A stretch of 64,000 bases of DNA from Paenibacillus sp. FSL H8-0548 (GTDB taxonomy: Bacteria > Bacillota > Bacilli > Paenibacillales > Paenibacillaceae): positions 3,367,501-3,431,500 of the forward strand of contig NZ_CP152049.1 of NCBI RefSeq assembly GCF_038630985.1, in the 5' to 3' direction. The notes under the pieces were generated by a model that saw only the letters and a program-made list of their open reading frames with translations, was not told the DNA's origin and did not search any database. The position numbers and the translations under genes are program-made. Below, one piece after another: positions 33,501 through 41,234 of the stretch (its first letter is position 1; every line of letters starts with the position of its first letter).

Positions 33501-35355
33501 TATCGAACTAGATTCCATCAGTAGCCTGGCTGAAGCACAATCAGCTATGGAGCAAATGACGAAAGGCATTGGCGTACATTCGATGTATGTCCCCGAAAGC
33601 GTTCAACAGCTGGCGAAAATCGTTGCCATCCGCGAAAAATTTAGCAAATTGAGTGCTGACCCTGGCTACGGTGTGCAAGCGGAAAAAGAAAAAACAGAGA
33701 AGAAATCAAGTAAGCAGGAAGATCCGCTAGCTAAAGCTTTTGCAGCATCCCAGAAATATATTGAACATCAAAAGGCTATGGGGCGTTTATCTACTCAAGC
33801 TGAACTAACAGCGTGGGAGCGAGTGCAGTCACAATATATCAAAGGCTCTGATCAACGCATGGCAGCTGATGAAAAAGTATATGCCCTCAAGCTTCAACTG
33901 ATCGAAGAAGCCAAGAAGAAAGAGAAGGACTCCTATAATGCGTCTGCAAACTGGATATCTCATCAGAAGGGAATCCGAGAAGTATCGGCAAAAGAGGAAT
34001 TAGAGTGGCTTGAGCGTCTACAAGGTAAATATAAAGTAGGCTCTGAAATTCGTATGAGTCTGGACGAGCAGGTTTACGCGGCAAAGAAAGCGGCAATTCG
34101 TGAGACAATGGCCCTATCAGAGTCTTATATCAGCCATGAAAAAGCCATGGGTCGTATGTCTCTTGAGGATGAACTAAAGGCGTGGGAGCGAATGCAAGCG
34201 CGGTACCTAAAGGGAACCGAAGAGCGGAAGCGGGCTGATGAGCAAGTATATGCCTTGAAAAAGCAGCTCATTGATAAAGAAACAACCGATACCACGAAGC
34301 TAATTGCAGTGCAGGACAAGGCGCTCGAAAAGGCTAAGAAGGACAACATCCAGCGGATAAACGATGAAAAGGATGCTTTTGTTACTGCTCAGGACGAGAA
34401 GATTAAAGCGATCGATGCGGTTATCGCTTCCATGAGGGAACAGAATTCAGATGACGATTATGAAGCCCAGCTAGCCGAAAAGCGAGCTAGGCTATTACTG
34501 CTGCAATCGGCAGTTGGTCCTGAGGGTATTAAAGAACGCGAGGACTTAATTAAAGAAATTGCAAAGATGGAGCTGGATCGTGGTCGTGATCTTGCCATTC
34601 GCAGTCTAGAAGCTGATAAGAAGAAGCTTGAGGATGAAAAAGTGCTTAAAGTATCGGCTTACGAGGATCAAATTGAAGCATTGGAAACTCATTATGATGC
34701 TCTGATTAGTGCGTTCAAAGATTTTTCGGATGAAACCATTAAGCAATCGGATACTTTGAAGCAGATTCAGGTTTTAAAGGAATCGGAGAAGAACGCTGAA
34801 ATCCTCACCCAGCTAGATGCTTTCATTGCTTCTTATCAAGCGAAGATGAGCAAAATAAGCAACCTCTCTCTAACTCAAGAAGAGCGCGACTTGCAGGAGT
34901 ACAACAGCAATAAAGATTTGTGGGATGCAGCCAAAGCAAGCGGCGATAAAACCCAGATGGCATCCCTTGCAGCTCGGAATAAAGCTATTCGTGACCAATA
35001 TGGAGTTGTGACCGATACAGGCAAGCTTCAGCACTTCTCAGAGGGCGGCATTGTTCAAGGGATGAGGGGACAAGCGGTTCCGGTTATCGCTCATGGCGAA
35101 GAGTTGATTCTAAATGCCAAACAACAAAGCAATTTGTTTCGACTGCTAGATTTCAAAATGCCTCAACTCAGCTTCTCGATGCCGAGTTTTTCGATGGCGT
35201 CCGGATCGCAAGAGTCCATTGTGAACCATTATTACTATAACGTTTCTACTGGGGACGTTAATATAGACGATCCTTCCACCGCTAAAACGTTCTGGTCGGA
35301 ACGGGATGGCCTTGTTCGCAGAATTCAGTCGTCGGGAGGGAGTAAACAACGATGA
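30589..35355 (+). CDS. tail tape measure protein
   Basis: The start is GTG at 30589 after GGACGGTG; the frame extends upstream through the hairpin. It has about 1588 residues. The layout is: N-terminal coiled coil; TMP core (about residues 225-560, FEYELVNVQRVMGDTADVAF...); a hydrophobic stretch near 565-660; long helical coils; three related 58-65-residue repeats (33736-34270); and a C-terminal part with EGGIVQGMRGQAVPVIAHGEELI. It fixes tail length and helps DNA enter the cell. At roughly 0.15 nm per residue the tail would be very long, around 240 nm (inferred). Confidence 0.92.
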   Translation: MEALNKDVVGARLNLDITKMTPAFKVIDGGARKNAESFKALNTELAQTEKSYTTMAKAADKVALSADERRKKIMAESNALVDQRKAQAELLKAKTQGLNQTNKIVEEKLKAQQAIVQKRNDAILQQEMQHQLRMQVLQNRVTSSNATTAKATGTDDTTRERVLQAEHRMRRQLEIEERTNVQRVTADRERSLQYEQRVRREIARQEVLQAQQLARLNNQGILNRSSQYALSATMYSAAIRAANEAISVLKVFEYELVNVQRVMGDTADVAFVKDSMIESAKEYGYVLKEAASVYTLIAQSGFNERETESLATTALMAKNVEQSFQSAAQAQELMTGAVLNYGLAAEDSARLLDRINEVSNNYPTTSKKILEGMNRVGAAAKNAKVPINDLIGYLTVLNQAGFSGTNAGNAIKSFISFSSRDIAIDKLEKYVGVIKQANGEMMPFSEILSRISVNWDTLADSQRHEITQAIARGDQASKFIALMNNYGKVLEIAETAENSFGSAQRENALAMETLEKKSLQLKATWDQLIVSAGDSGLLVVLKDLTDTTKLMVDGFNSIPDPIRNALTATLLLGAGIMTLNTGMKLLTGQSIMAMAGGLATAARSMLGLKTATDAATVAQRGFIATPLGAILTGISLALGVATVALSAYNGVQNSVVDGTKQAERDANALGEKYLELKAIIDDNTRSDKDIKTAKAELTNVIERMNKVMPEMISNWDENGKAMDINVEKIKSFGKEYADALRMVEEEELRKSKKSRETLKSDLDVLIAFMDAQKAGNKELAKSLAAEVADITGGILNANKISPKVAKEIVEVSEQIGVLDERIKNSQQSLDVLNGKLNNAADAADDFRLAMTESANETEVAEDAIVDVGSAMDDLQKSIDNSGTAIADLNQLLADLASGQSLNAQNAADLIAQYPQLADKIYKTADGWAFEESAVKSVRQAKLELLETSRLAQAGITASMYSGLQSRLEYYGIELDSISSLAEAQSAMEQMTKGIGVHSMYVPESVQQLAKIVAIREKFSKLSADPGYGVQAEKEKTEKKSSKQEDPLAKAFAASQKYIEHQKAMGRLSTQAELTAWERVQSQYIKGSDQRMAADEKVYALKLQLIEEAKKKEKDSYNASANWISHQKGIREVSAKEELEWLERLQGKYKVGSEIRMSLDEQVYAAKKAAIRETMALSESYISHEKAMGRMSLEDELKAWERMQARYLKGTEERKRADEQVYALKKQLIDKETTDTTKLIAVQDKALEKAKKDNIQRINDEKDAFVTAQDEKIKAIDAVIASMREQNSDDDYEAQLAEKRARLLLLQSAVGPEGIKEREDLIKEIAKMELDRGRDLAIRSLEADKKKLEDEKVLKVSAYEDQIEALETHYDALISAFKDFSDETIKQSDTLKQIQVLKESEKNAEILTQLDAFIASYQAKMSKISNLSLTQEERDLQEYNSNKDLWDAAKASGDKTQMASLAARNKAIRDQYGVVTDTGKLQHFSEGGIVQGMRGQAVPVIAHGEELILNAKQQSNLFRLLDFKMPQLSFSMPSFSMASGSQESIVNHYYYNVSTGDVNIDDPSTAKTFWSERDGLVRRIQSSGGSKQR
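33736..34270 (+). repeat. three tandem repeats inside the tape measure gene
   Basis: Each unit follows the pattern YI(E/S)H(Q/E)KAMGR(L/M)S...EL.AWER(V/M)Q..Y.KG(S/T)..R..AD(E)(K/Q)VYALK. Units start near 33757, 33952 and 34126. The first and third are most alike and the second is more diverged, suggesting old duplication of a coiled unit. Confidence 0.65.
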
Positions 35356-36164
35356 TCGAGGTGACGATTGAGCATAAAGGCGGTATAGATACATTCTCTT
35401 CTCTTGGACTCGGGCTCAAGAGAAGAGATATCCCCGTACTTCCTGAAACGAGGGAATACAACCAGGTCATCGCAGGTATGGACGGTGAGATCGATTTTGG
35501 TGTTGAATACGGTCCGCGAGTTATTGAACACGAATGTGTGCTGATGGCTGACAATCCAACATTCGACTACCACGAAAAGCTGGCGCGGATTGCCCAAATA
35601 TTTAATGCGCGGAGCGGCGATATCATTTTAACTTATTCCGATATTCCGGGCAGGCGATACGTTGCCCGTTACGCCGGAACAATGAATATAGAAAAAATCA
35701 TTTTCGATGGCAATCTTTCCATTCCGATGAAAATGCACAATCCTTTTCCGGAGTCGCCGCGAGATACCGTGCTTCGAGAGTATGGTCAAGGTTTGGAATA
35801 TGGGCAGGGCTACGAATACAGCGCCTATTCGGTGCTCGTTACTTTAAGTGGTCAATCCTTCCAGATTGAAAACCAAGGAACGACAGAGGCGTTTCCTCTG
35901 CTTAGAATCACTGGCTCATGTACAAATCTATCATTATCGGATGGTCAGGACACATTCACATTTGGTGGTGTCATGACCAATGCTGTTCTTGAAGTGGACA
36001 GCAGCCAGAGGAAGAAAACAATCAAGTTGAACAATCAAAACGCCTTCTCTCAATCGAACGGCGTTTTTTTTATTCTCAAGCCAGGCATAACGAATTTTAC
36101 GGCAAGCGGTATTAACCCGAATTTCTCCATTGAATTCATTTTCAGACACCAATATTTATATTAA
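35352..36164 (+). CDS. distal tail protein (Dit)
   Basis: The ATG overlaps the tape measure stop (ATGA). 270 residues. The N-terminal belt domain (VTIEHKGGIDTFSSLGLGLKRRDIPVLP, then DGEIDFGVEYGPRVIEHECVL) and a C-terminal galectin-like part match SPP1 gp19.1-like Dit proteins, which form the hub under the tail tube. It directly follows the tape measure as expected. Tal, normally next, is displaced by a fibre block. Confidence 0.82.
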   Translation: MIEVTIEHKGGIDTFSSLGLGLKRRDIPVLPETREYNQVIAGMDGEIDFGVEYGPRVIEHECVLMADNPTFDYHEKLARIAQIFNARSGDIILTYSDIPGRRYVARYAGTMNIEKIIFDGNLSIPMKMHNPFPESPRDTVLREYGQGLEYGQGYEYSAYSVLVTLSGQSFQIENQGTTEAFPLLRITGSCTNLSLSDGQDTFTFGGVMTNAVLEVDSSQRKKTIKLNNQNAFSQSNGVFFILKPGITNFTASGINPNFSIEFIFRHQYLY

Positions 36165-36176
36165 GGAGGAGCAGAC

Positions 36177-36908
36177 ATGGCGTTCATCCCGAGACTTATT
36201 ACCAAATTTCTCGACTTAGCCAATTTACAGCGCCACAATGATAACTTTTCGGATATACAGACGGAGCTGGATAAGCATGACCTTCATGTTGCAAATAAAA
36301 ACAATCCGCACGATGTCACAGCAGCGCAAATAGGTGCAGAAACGCCAATAGGCGCGCAAAGCAAAGCAACCGCCGTTCAAAACAACTTAGATACCCACAC
36401 GTCAAATACGGGCATTCACACAACACAAACGGAAAAAGATAAGTTAGCAGACATTTCGGCAGGAGCTGAGGTCAATCAGAACGCATTTTCTAAAGTTTCC
36501 GTTGCCGGACAAAGCGATGTGGACGCCGAATCAAAAACAGATACGCTCAATATTGCGGGTGGTATCGGTATTACGGTAACGACGAACCCGACAACGGATA
36601 CTGTTACCATAACGGCAACAGGAACCGCAGCACCAGGCGCGCATGCATCAACTCATGTTACTGGTGGCTCGGATGTCATACCTGATGCAATAGCTAACGG
36701 AAACTCTGGACTCATGTCCGGAGAGGATAAAGCGGACATGGCTAAAATATACCTTTCTAACAGTCCTCCACTTAATCCAAGTGGTGGTAATACATGGTGG
36801 CTCGAAGACATGGGGGAGACACCTGATTTGGGAGGAGGTGGCGGTTTAATAATCGGTAATGCAAGCATGGCCGACGATGACGATGTATGGTTTGCAGAAC
36901 TCACTTAG
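36177..36908 (+). CDS. tail fibre-like protein 1
   Basis: ATG at 36177 after AAGGAGGAGCAGAC; 243 residues. It contains the fibre-type segments HDLHVANKNNPHDVTAAQIGA, TEKDKLADISAGAEVNQNAF and HASTHVTGGSDVIPDAI, which recur in tail fibre and collar proteins. The C-terminus ends in DDDDVWFAELT, resembling the DADVWYQEI end of the next gene. It likely forms a trimeric fibre on the baseplate. Confidence 0.65.
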   Translation: MAFIPRLITKFLDLANLQRHNDNFSDIQTELDKHDLHVANKNNPHDVTAAQIGAETPIGAQSKATAVQNNLDTHTSNTGIHTTQTEKDKLADISAGAEVNQNAFSKVSVAGQSDVDAESKTDTLNIAGGIGITVTTNPTTDTVTITATGTAAPGAHASTHVTGGSDVIPDAIANGNSGLMSGEDKADMAKIYLSNSPPLNPSGGNTWWLEDMGETPDLGGGGGLIIGNASMADDDDVWFAELT

Positions 36909-36920
36909 GGGGATAACGGT

Positions 36921-38093
36921 ATGGCAACTAAAAATATACAGGTAAGATATAAAAACGGAGAAATCTGGGATGATCTTTATCCAAAAACGAAAGCGGAATT
37001 AGTTGAAGGGCTGACTCCACTCTTAGATAGCAAAGTAGATACGGTTGTAGGTAAAGGGCTCTCTTCAGAAGATTTTACCGCTGCTGAAAAGATTAAGCTG
37101 ATTAACATAGCGCCTAATGCTAATAACTATGCTCACCCAACAGGCGCAGGAAATAATCATATTCCTACCGGCGGTGCAGTTGGTAACTTTTTAAAAAATA
37201 GTGCGTCAGGCACAGCTACATGGTCTGCCCTTGCAGCAACTGATATCCCAACTTTAGCATTGGCAAAAATATCGGATGCGGGTACGGCGGCAAGCAAAAA
37301 TACAGGCACAGCATCAGGTAACATCCCTATATTAGACGCTAACGGCAAATTGGATGTTGGGACGCTACCGGCTATTGCGATAACAGATACATTTGTGGTA
37401 ACTACACAAGCAGCTATGTTGGCATTGACAGTCGAGGTGGGAGATGTTGCAGTACGTACTGATTTAAGCAAATCTTTCATTCTAAAAACGAGTCCCGCAA
37501 CGGTGCTAGCTAACTGGCAAGAGTTGCTTAACCCGACATCTCCAGTGCAAAGCGTTGCGGGAAAGACCGGTGCAGTTACACTTGTAAAAGGTGATGTAGG
37601 ACTTGGAAATGTTGAAAACTACGCTATTGCTACACAGGCTGAAGCCGAGGCGGGTACAGTTACAAATAAATACATGTCACCATTACAAACCAAGCAAGCG
37701 ATCATTAAGTTGACTGCTGATCTTGGCGGTGGCGACATGCTCAAGTCTGTTTACGACACTAATAATAACGGTAGGGTTGATAACGCCGATGCTGCTGACA
37801 GTGTGCCTTGGGCAGGCATTACCAGCAAACCTGCCACATTTGCACCTTCCACGCATCAACATAACGCATCAGATATCGATGCAGGCACACTAGCTGCAGA
37901 CAGATTGCCTGATGCAACGGGGAGTGTTAAGGGAGCAGTTATACTTAATAACACAACAATATCAACCAGTGCCACTCAGGCAGCGACGGCTAATGCAGTA
38001 CGTTTAGCTGCAGAAATTGCAAACTCCAAAAGTCGGATTGCTGTCTCGGCAAGCGCGCCAACCGATGCAGATGTATGGTATCAAGAAATATAA
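36921..38093 (+). CDS. tail fibre-like protein 2
   Basis: 390 residues. The N-terminus IQVRYKNGEIWDDLYPKTKA shares a pattern with the next gene (W/YNG..W..L.P.TKA), so both may dock to the same partner. The middle carries Ala/Thr-rich repeats typical of trimeric fibre shafts (AAEKIKLINIAPNANNY, KVDTVVGKGLSSEDFT). The C-terminal tip ends in SAPTDADVWYQEI. Attachment to host surface polymers is inferred. Confidence 0.68.
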   Translation: MATKNIQVRYKNGEIWDDLYPKTKAELVEGLTPLLDSKVDTVVGKGLSSEDFTAAEKIKLINIAPNANNYAHPTGAGNNHIPTGGAVGNFLKNSASGTATWSALAATDIPTLALAKISDAGTAASKNTGTASGNIPILDANGKLDVGTLPAIAITDTFVVTTQAAMLALTVEVGDVAVRTDLSKSFILKTSPATVLANWQELLNPTSPVQSVAGKTGAVTLVKGDVGLGNVENYAIATQAEAEAGTVTNKYMSPLQTKQAIIKLTADLGGGDMLKSVYDTNNNGRVDNADAADSVPWAGITSKPATFAPSTHQHNASDIDAGTLAADRLPDATGSVKGAVILNNTTISTSATQAATANAVRLAAEIANSKSRIAVSASAPTDADVWYQEI

Positions 38094-38111
38094 GGAAAGA
38101 AGGAAAAACAT

Positions 38112-39563
38112 ATGGCTAAAAATGTATTGCAAAAGCACTGGAATGGTACAGCGTGGGTGGAACTGCACCCGATTACAAAAGCATCCAATGTAATTGGCAA
38201 CAACGGGATTAGCGTTGAGACCCAGTTGGCGAATACTACGGCAAACCTTAACGCAACTGATCCACTACTAATGATGACGTATGACTTTTCAGGTCGTGTA
38301 GTGCATCCTGATGTTTACAAAGTTTATTCGAACTTCGGGAGGAATGGCGAGGAAACGGCAGCAACATATGCAGGATATACTTACTGGATGGTGGCGACAC
38401 CGTTCCCTATGGCAAATGATAACTATGAAAATCCATCTTTATGGGTTTCTAATGATGGGGTCAACTGGGTTGTTCCACTTGGCTACACAAACCCTATCGT
38501 TGCACCTGTTGATGCTGCCGGAAGTGTTGTTCCATTCGTTAATACAGTAACATCCGGAGCGTTTAACTCTGACCCGGATTGGCTAATTGATCCAGACGAT
38601 GACAGAGGCACATATATGAAGATGATTTATCGAGCAGGAAACACAGCAACCCTTACAAATAAAATAATGTACACCGAATCTGGTGATGGCGGTATCATTT
38701 GGTCCGCCCCTTATGAGTGCTACGTTGACAACGTAAACCACAACCTTTCACCTGCAATAGTGAGGTTAGGAGTGAATAGCTTTGAGATGTATTATGTCGA
38801 AACAACAATCACGGCATCTCTTGTTTATACTATAAAGAAACGAACCTCAAATAATATGAAATTATGGAGCGCACCGATTAATGTCAATATTCCAACGCTT
38901 CCAAGCGGACGGAGACCGTGGCATATTGATGCGATCAAAACTCATACCGGAGTGGAATTACTTCTCAACACGAACCCTGCCAGTGCTCATTCCCCTGATG
39001 CGCTGTTCATCCTTTCCTCCACTGATAGAGTGAATTTTATATTGGAGAACAACGGAAACCCAGTTGTAACGCCATCAGGAAGCGGTTGGGATGACTCTTA
39101 TATCTACAGGGGAACTTTCACTAAGCGTAGCGATGGCTATTATCAGATTTGGTACAGCGCTATGGATCATGATGGGAACTACAGGATCGGCTACATCGAT
39201 GGTGATTTTAGGTTTGGTTTCAATCTAGAAAAGGGGAACAAAAATTCCATTAAACCTTTTCAAAGGTTCTTTTTCAACCAAGGAGACTTGCAAGAGGGTT
39301 TCCAGAGTACGGCTCATGTCATTCCCGATACAGATTTAACGTTTTTGGGCGAAATCAACTCACTTTCTGGTAAGCGTAGGATTAAATTAGTAGAAGAAGT
39401 ATTTGTGCTAGGTGATTTGAACGTAACTGGTGGAGCTTATAATACGGGGCATTTTACGTTGGGCGCTTATCACTTTTGGGTAGATTCTACAGGGAAATTA
39501 CGAATTAAAAACGGCGTACCTACAACGGATACTGATGGTATTGTGGTAGGGTCTCAAACTTAA
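38112..39563 (+). CDS. beta-propeller-like receptor-binding protein
   Basis: ATG at 38112; 483 residues. An N-terminal anchor (LQKHWNGTAWVELHPITKAS) is followed by a region resembling GH43/sialidase-like beta-propellers, with blade-like strands (ENPSLWVSNDGVNWV, IMYTESGDGGIIWSAPYECY, YYQIWYSAMDHDGNYRIGYI). The C-terminus resembles a fibre tip. Such proteins bind, or rarely trim, cell-wall glycans. Catalytic acids were not identified, so binding is the safer call. Confidence 0.62.
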   Translation: MAKNVLQKHWNGTAWVELHPITKASNVIGNNGISVETQLANTTANLNATDPLLMMTYDFSGRVVHPDVYKVYSNFGRNGEETAATYAGYTYWMVATPFPMANDNYENPSLWVSNDGVNWVVPLGYTNPIVAPVDAAGSVVPFVNTVTSGAFNSDPDWLIDPDDDRGTYMKMIYRAGNTATLTNKIMYTESGDGGIIWSAPYECYVDNVNHNLSPAIVRLGVNSFEMYYVETTITASLVYTIKKRTSNNMKLWSAPINVNIPTLPSGRRPWHIDAIKTHTGVELLLNTNPASAHSPDALFILSSTDRVNFILENNGNPVVTPSGSGWDDSYIYRGTFTKRSDGYYQIWYSAMDHDGNYRIGYIDGDFRFGFNLEKGNKNSIKPFQRFFFNQGDLQEGFQSTAHVIPDTDLTFLGEINSLSGKRRIKLVEEVFVLGDLNVTGGAYNTGHFTLGAYHFWVDSTGKLRIKNGVPTTDTDGIVVGSQT

Positions 39564-39593
39564 TTTAGGTTGCAAATACGCAGTAAACTTGAG

Positions 39594-39616
39594 GGCTCCG
39601 TAAGCGGGGCCTGGTT
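39594..39616 (+). terminator. hairpin before acyltransferase cassette
   Basis: GGCTCCG-TAAG-CGGGGCC (one G-U pair) is followed by TGGTTTATG. It lies after the receptor-binding gene. A nearly identical hairpin lies at 41190-41209, on the other side of the acyltransferase gene. Confidence 0.55.
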
Positions 39617-39731
39617 TATGTATTACAAATATAAATTGGATATCACCGTTTGAAACTATGCTGAAATTGTAAATAAATGCAACCAAGCCAGAATGACTAC
39701 AAATATTAGGGACTATTTTGTGGAAATTCAA

Positions 39732-39760
39732 TTGGCATTTAACCTATATACATCTATAAT
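39732..39760 (+). promoter_or_regulatory. sigma-A promoter of the acyltransferase
   Basis: TTGGCA (39732-39737) and TATAAT (39755-39760) are spaced by exactly 17 bp, 40 bp before the gene start. It gives the gene independent expression in the lysogen. Confidence 0.75.
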
Positions 39761-39799
39761 GAACTAAGTTTCATAGATATAATTTCATGGAGGATAATC

Positions 39800-41026
39800 A
39801 TGTCAAGAAAGCTAGTCGGTATATCTGTTGAAGCTAATAGTAAAGCGTCCCGATGTTTAGACTTCCTACGATTTTTTGCGGCTCTAACTGTATTGCTGCA
39901 ACATATGGCTCCTGTATTTGGTGTAGGAGGGCCTCCACAAGAAACAGGTAATGTGGTTGTGGATCTTCTCAAGCACGGTTTATATGAATGGTCATTAAGC
40001 GGATTTAAGTTTGTTATGTTATTTTTCGTACTAAGTGGTTTTCTTGTGTCGTCCAGCGTTCTTAGAACGATAGAAAACAATAGTTGGTCGTGGCGCGTGT
40101 ATCTAACGAATCGATTAACTCGTTTATGGATTGTTTTAATACCCGCTTTACTAATTACTGCCGCAGGGAAATTTTTAGAGTATCAATTCTTTGGTCTTGG
40201 AGACGGCACTCCGAGCGACGAGAGATGGACCACTTTCTTAGGTAATATGTTTTTTTTACAAGGTATTGACGGTTTTCCTATATTTGGACATAATGGCCCA
40301 TTATGGAGTCTATCTTATGAGTTTTGGTACTATATACTATTTCCTTGCATTGTTCTTGCTATAAAGTCACCAAAACGGATAACAAAACTACTATACGCAG
40401 CCGTAACCTTAATCATCATGTGGTTTTTGGGTAGTAGTATTGTGAGTTTGTTTTTAGTTTGGTTGCTCGGTTCCCTTCTAGTTTTTATGCGAGCCATTCG
40501 GTTTAAATCTCTTATTATTGGTGCATCATTACTAGTACTTTCAATTACACTAAATATTGTAATGATTAATAGTAATGTATTTAACTACTTTCTTGAGTTA
40601 GGAGCACGCGCGCCATTTAACTACGTTCTAGCAGGAGCGAACCTTCAAATACCTGGGCTTCTTCCTGATATGATGGTCGGTATCTCGTTTTCCATCACAA
40701 TCTATCTCATTATGTGTTTATTCAATCAAAAGCCTACTAAGGTGTCACGTTGGTATTTATCCAGCACATTAGCTGGATTTTCTTATACCTTGTATCTTGT
40801 TCATTACCCAGTATTGGATTTTTTCTATCAATTGAAGATATCGAAGTGGTGGCACTTACCGCAACCAGACTTTTATAATTGGTTTGCAGTGGTCAGTGTG
40901 ATCTTCATGATATTCGCATGGCTTATTTCAATACTCACCGAAGCTAAAACGAATAAGGTGAGAAAGTTCGTGATAGGTATGTTGAACACGAAACGACTAA
41001 GCGATAAAAAAACACTTGAAGGTTAA
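39800..41026 (+). CDS. membrane acyltransferase (acyltransferase family 3), lysogenic conversion candidate
   Basis: ATG at 39800 after ATGGAGGATAATC; 408 residues. The layout is that of OafA/OatA-type acyltransferases: about ten membrane helices, an N-terminal CLDFLRFFAALTVLLQH motif with the conserved RFxAAxxVxxxH pattern, FFVLSGFLVS, RLTRLW, GPLWSLSYEFWYY and YTLYLVHYPV. These enzymes O-acylate cell-wall or capsule sugars. The gene is AT-rich, has its own promoter and is flanked by hairpins, so it looks like a moron inserted between the fibre and Tal genes. It may alter the receptor and exclude related phages. Confidence 0.82.
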   Translation: MSRKLVGISVEANSKASRCLDFLRFFAALTVLLQHMAPVFGVGGPPQETGNVVVDLLKHGLYEWSLSGFKFVMLFFVLSGFLVSSSVLRTIENNSWSWRVYLTNRLTRLWIVLIPALLITAAGKFLEYQFFGLGDGTPSDERWTTFLGNMFFLQGIDGFPIFGHNGPLWSLSYEFWYYILFPCIVLAIKSPKRITKLLYAAVTLIIMWFLGSSIVSLFLVWLLGSLLVFMRAIRFKSLIIGASLLVLSITLNIVMINSNVFNYFLELGARAPFNYVLAGANLQIPGLLPDMMVGISFSITIYLIMCLFNQKPTKVSRWYLSSTLAGFSYTLYLVHYPVLDFFYQLKISKWWHLPQPDFYNWFAVVSVIFMIFAWLISILTEAKTNKVRKFVIGMLNTKRLSDKKTLEG

Positions 41027-41189
41027 GAAAAAACCGGATCGCTTGGGATATGTGACTACCCGTTTTGCCATGGTGCCATTTAGAAAATATGTTCCAATTA
41101 AGGACCATACTGTGCAGCATACACATCAAAAAGAAGAGTGGGGAACGGCATATAAGGTTTGTCATGCAATAATAAAATACTCTTGATTG

Positions 41190-41215
41190 GGCTCCGCATA
41201 AGCGGGGCCTATTTT
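41190..41215 (+). terminator. terminator after acyltransferase cassette
   Basis: GGCTCCGC-ATAA-GCGGGGCC (one G-U pair) is followed by TATTTTAA, just upstream of the Tal ribosome site. It differs from the hairpin at 39594-39611 only by an extra pair and the loop. Confidence 0.7.
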
Positions 41216-41234
41216 AATGCAAGGAGGTGATGAA

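Noticed and set aside
41070..41186. 38-residue frame after the acyltransferase
   Set aside because: No ribosome site and no family pattern; the stretch looks like intergenic or decayed sequence before the terminator.
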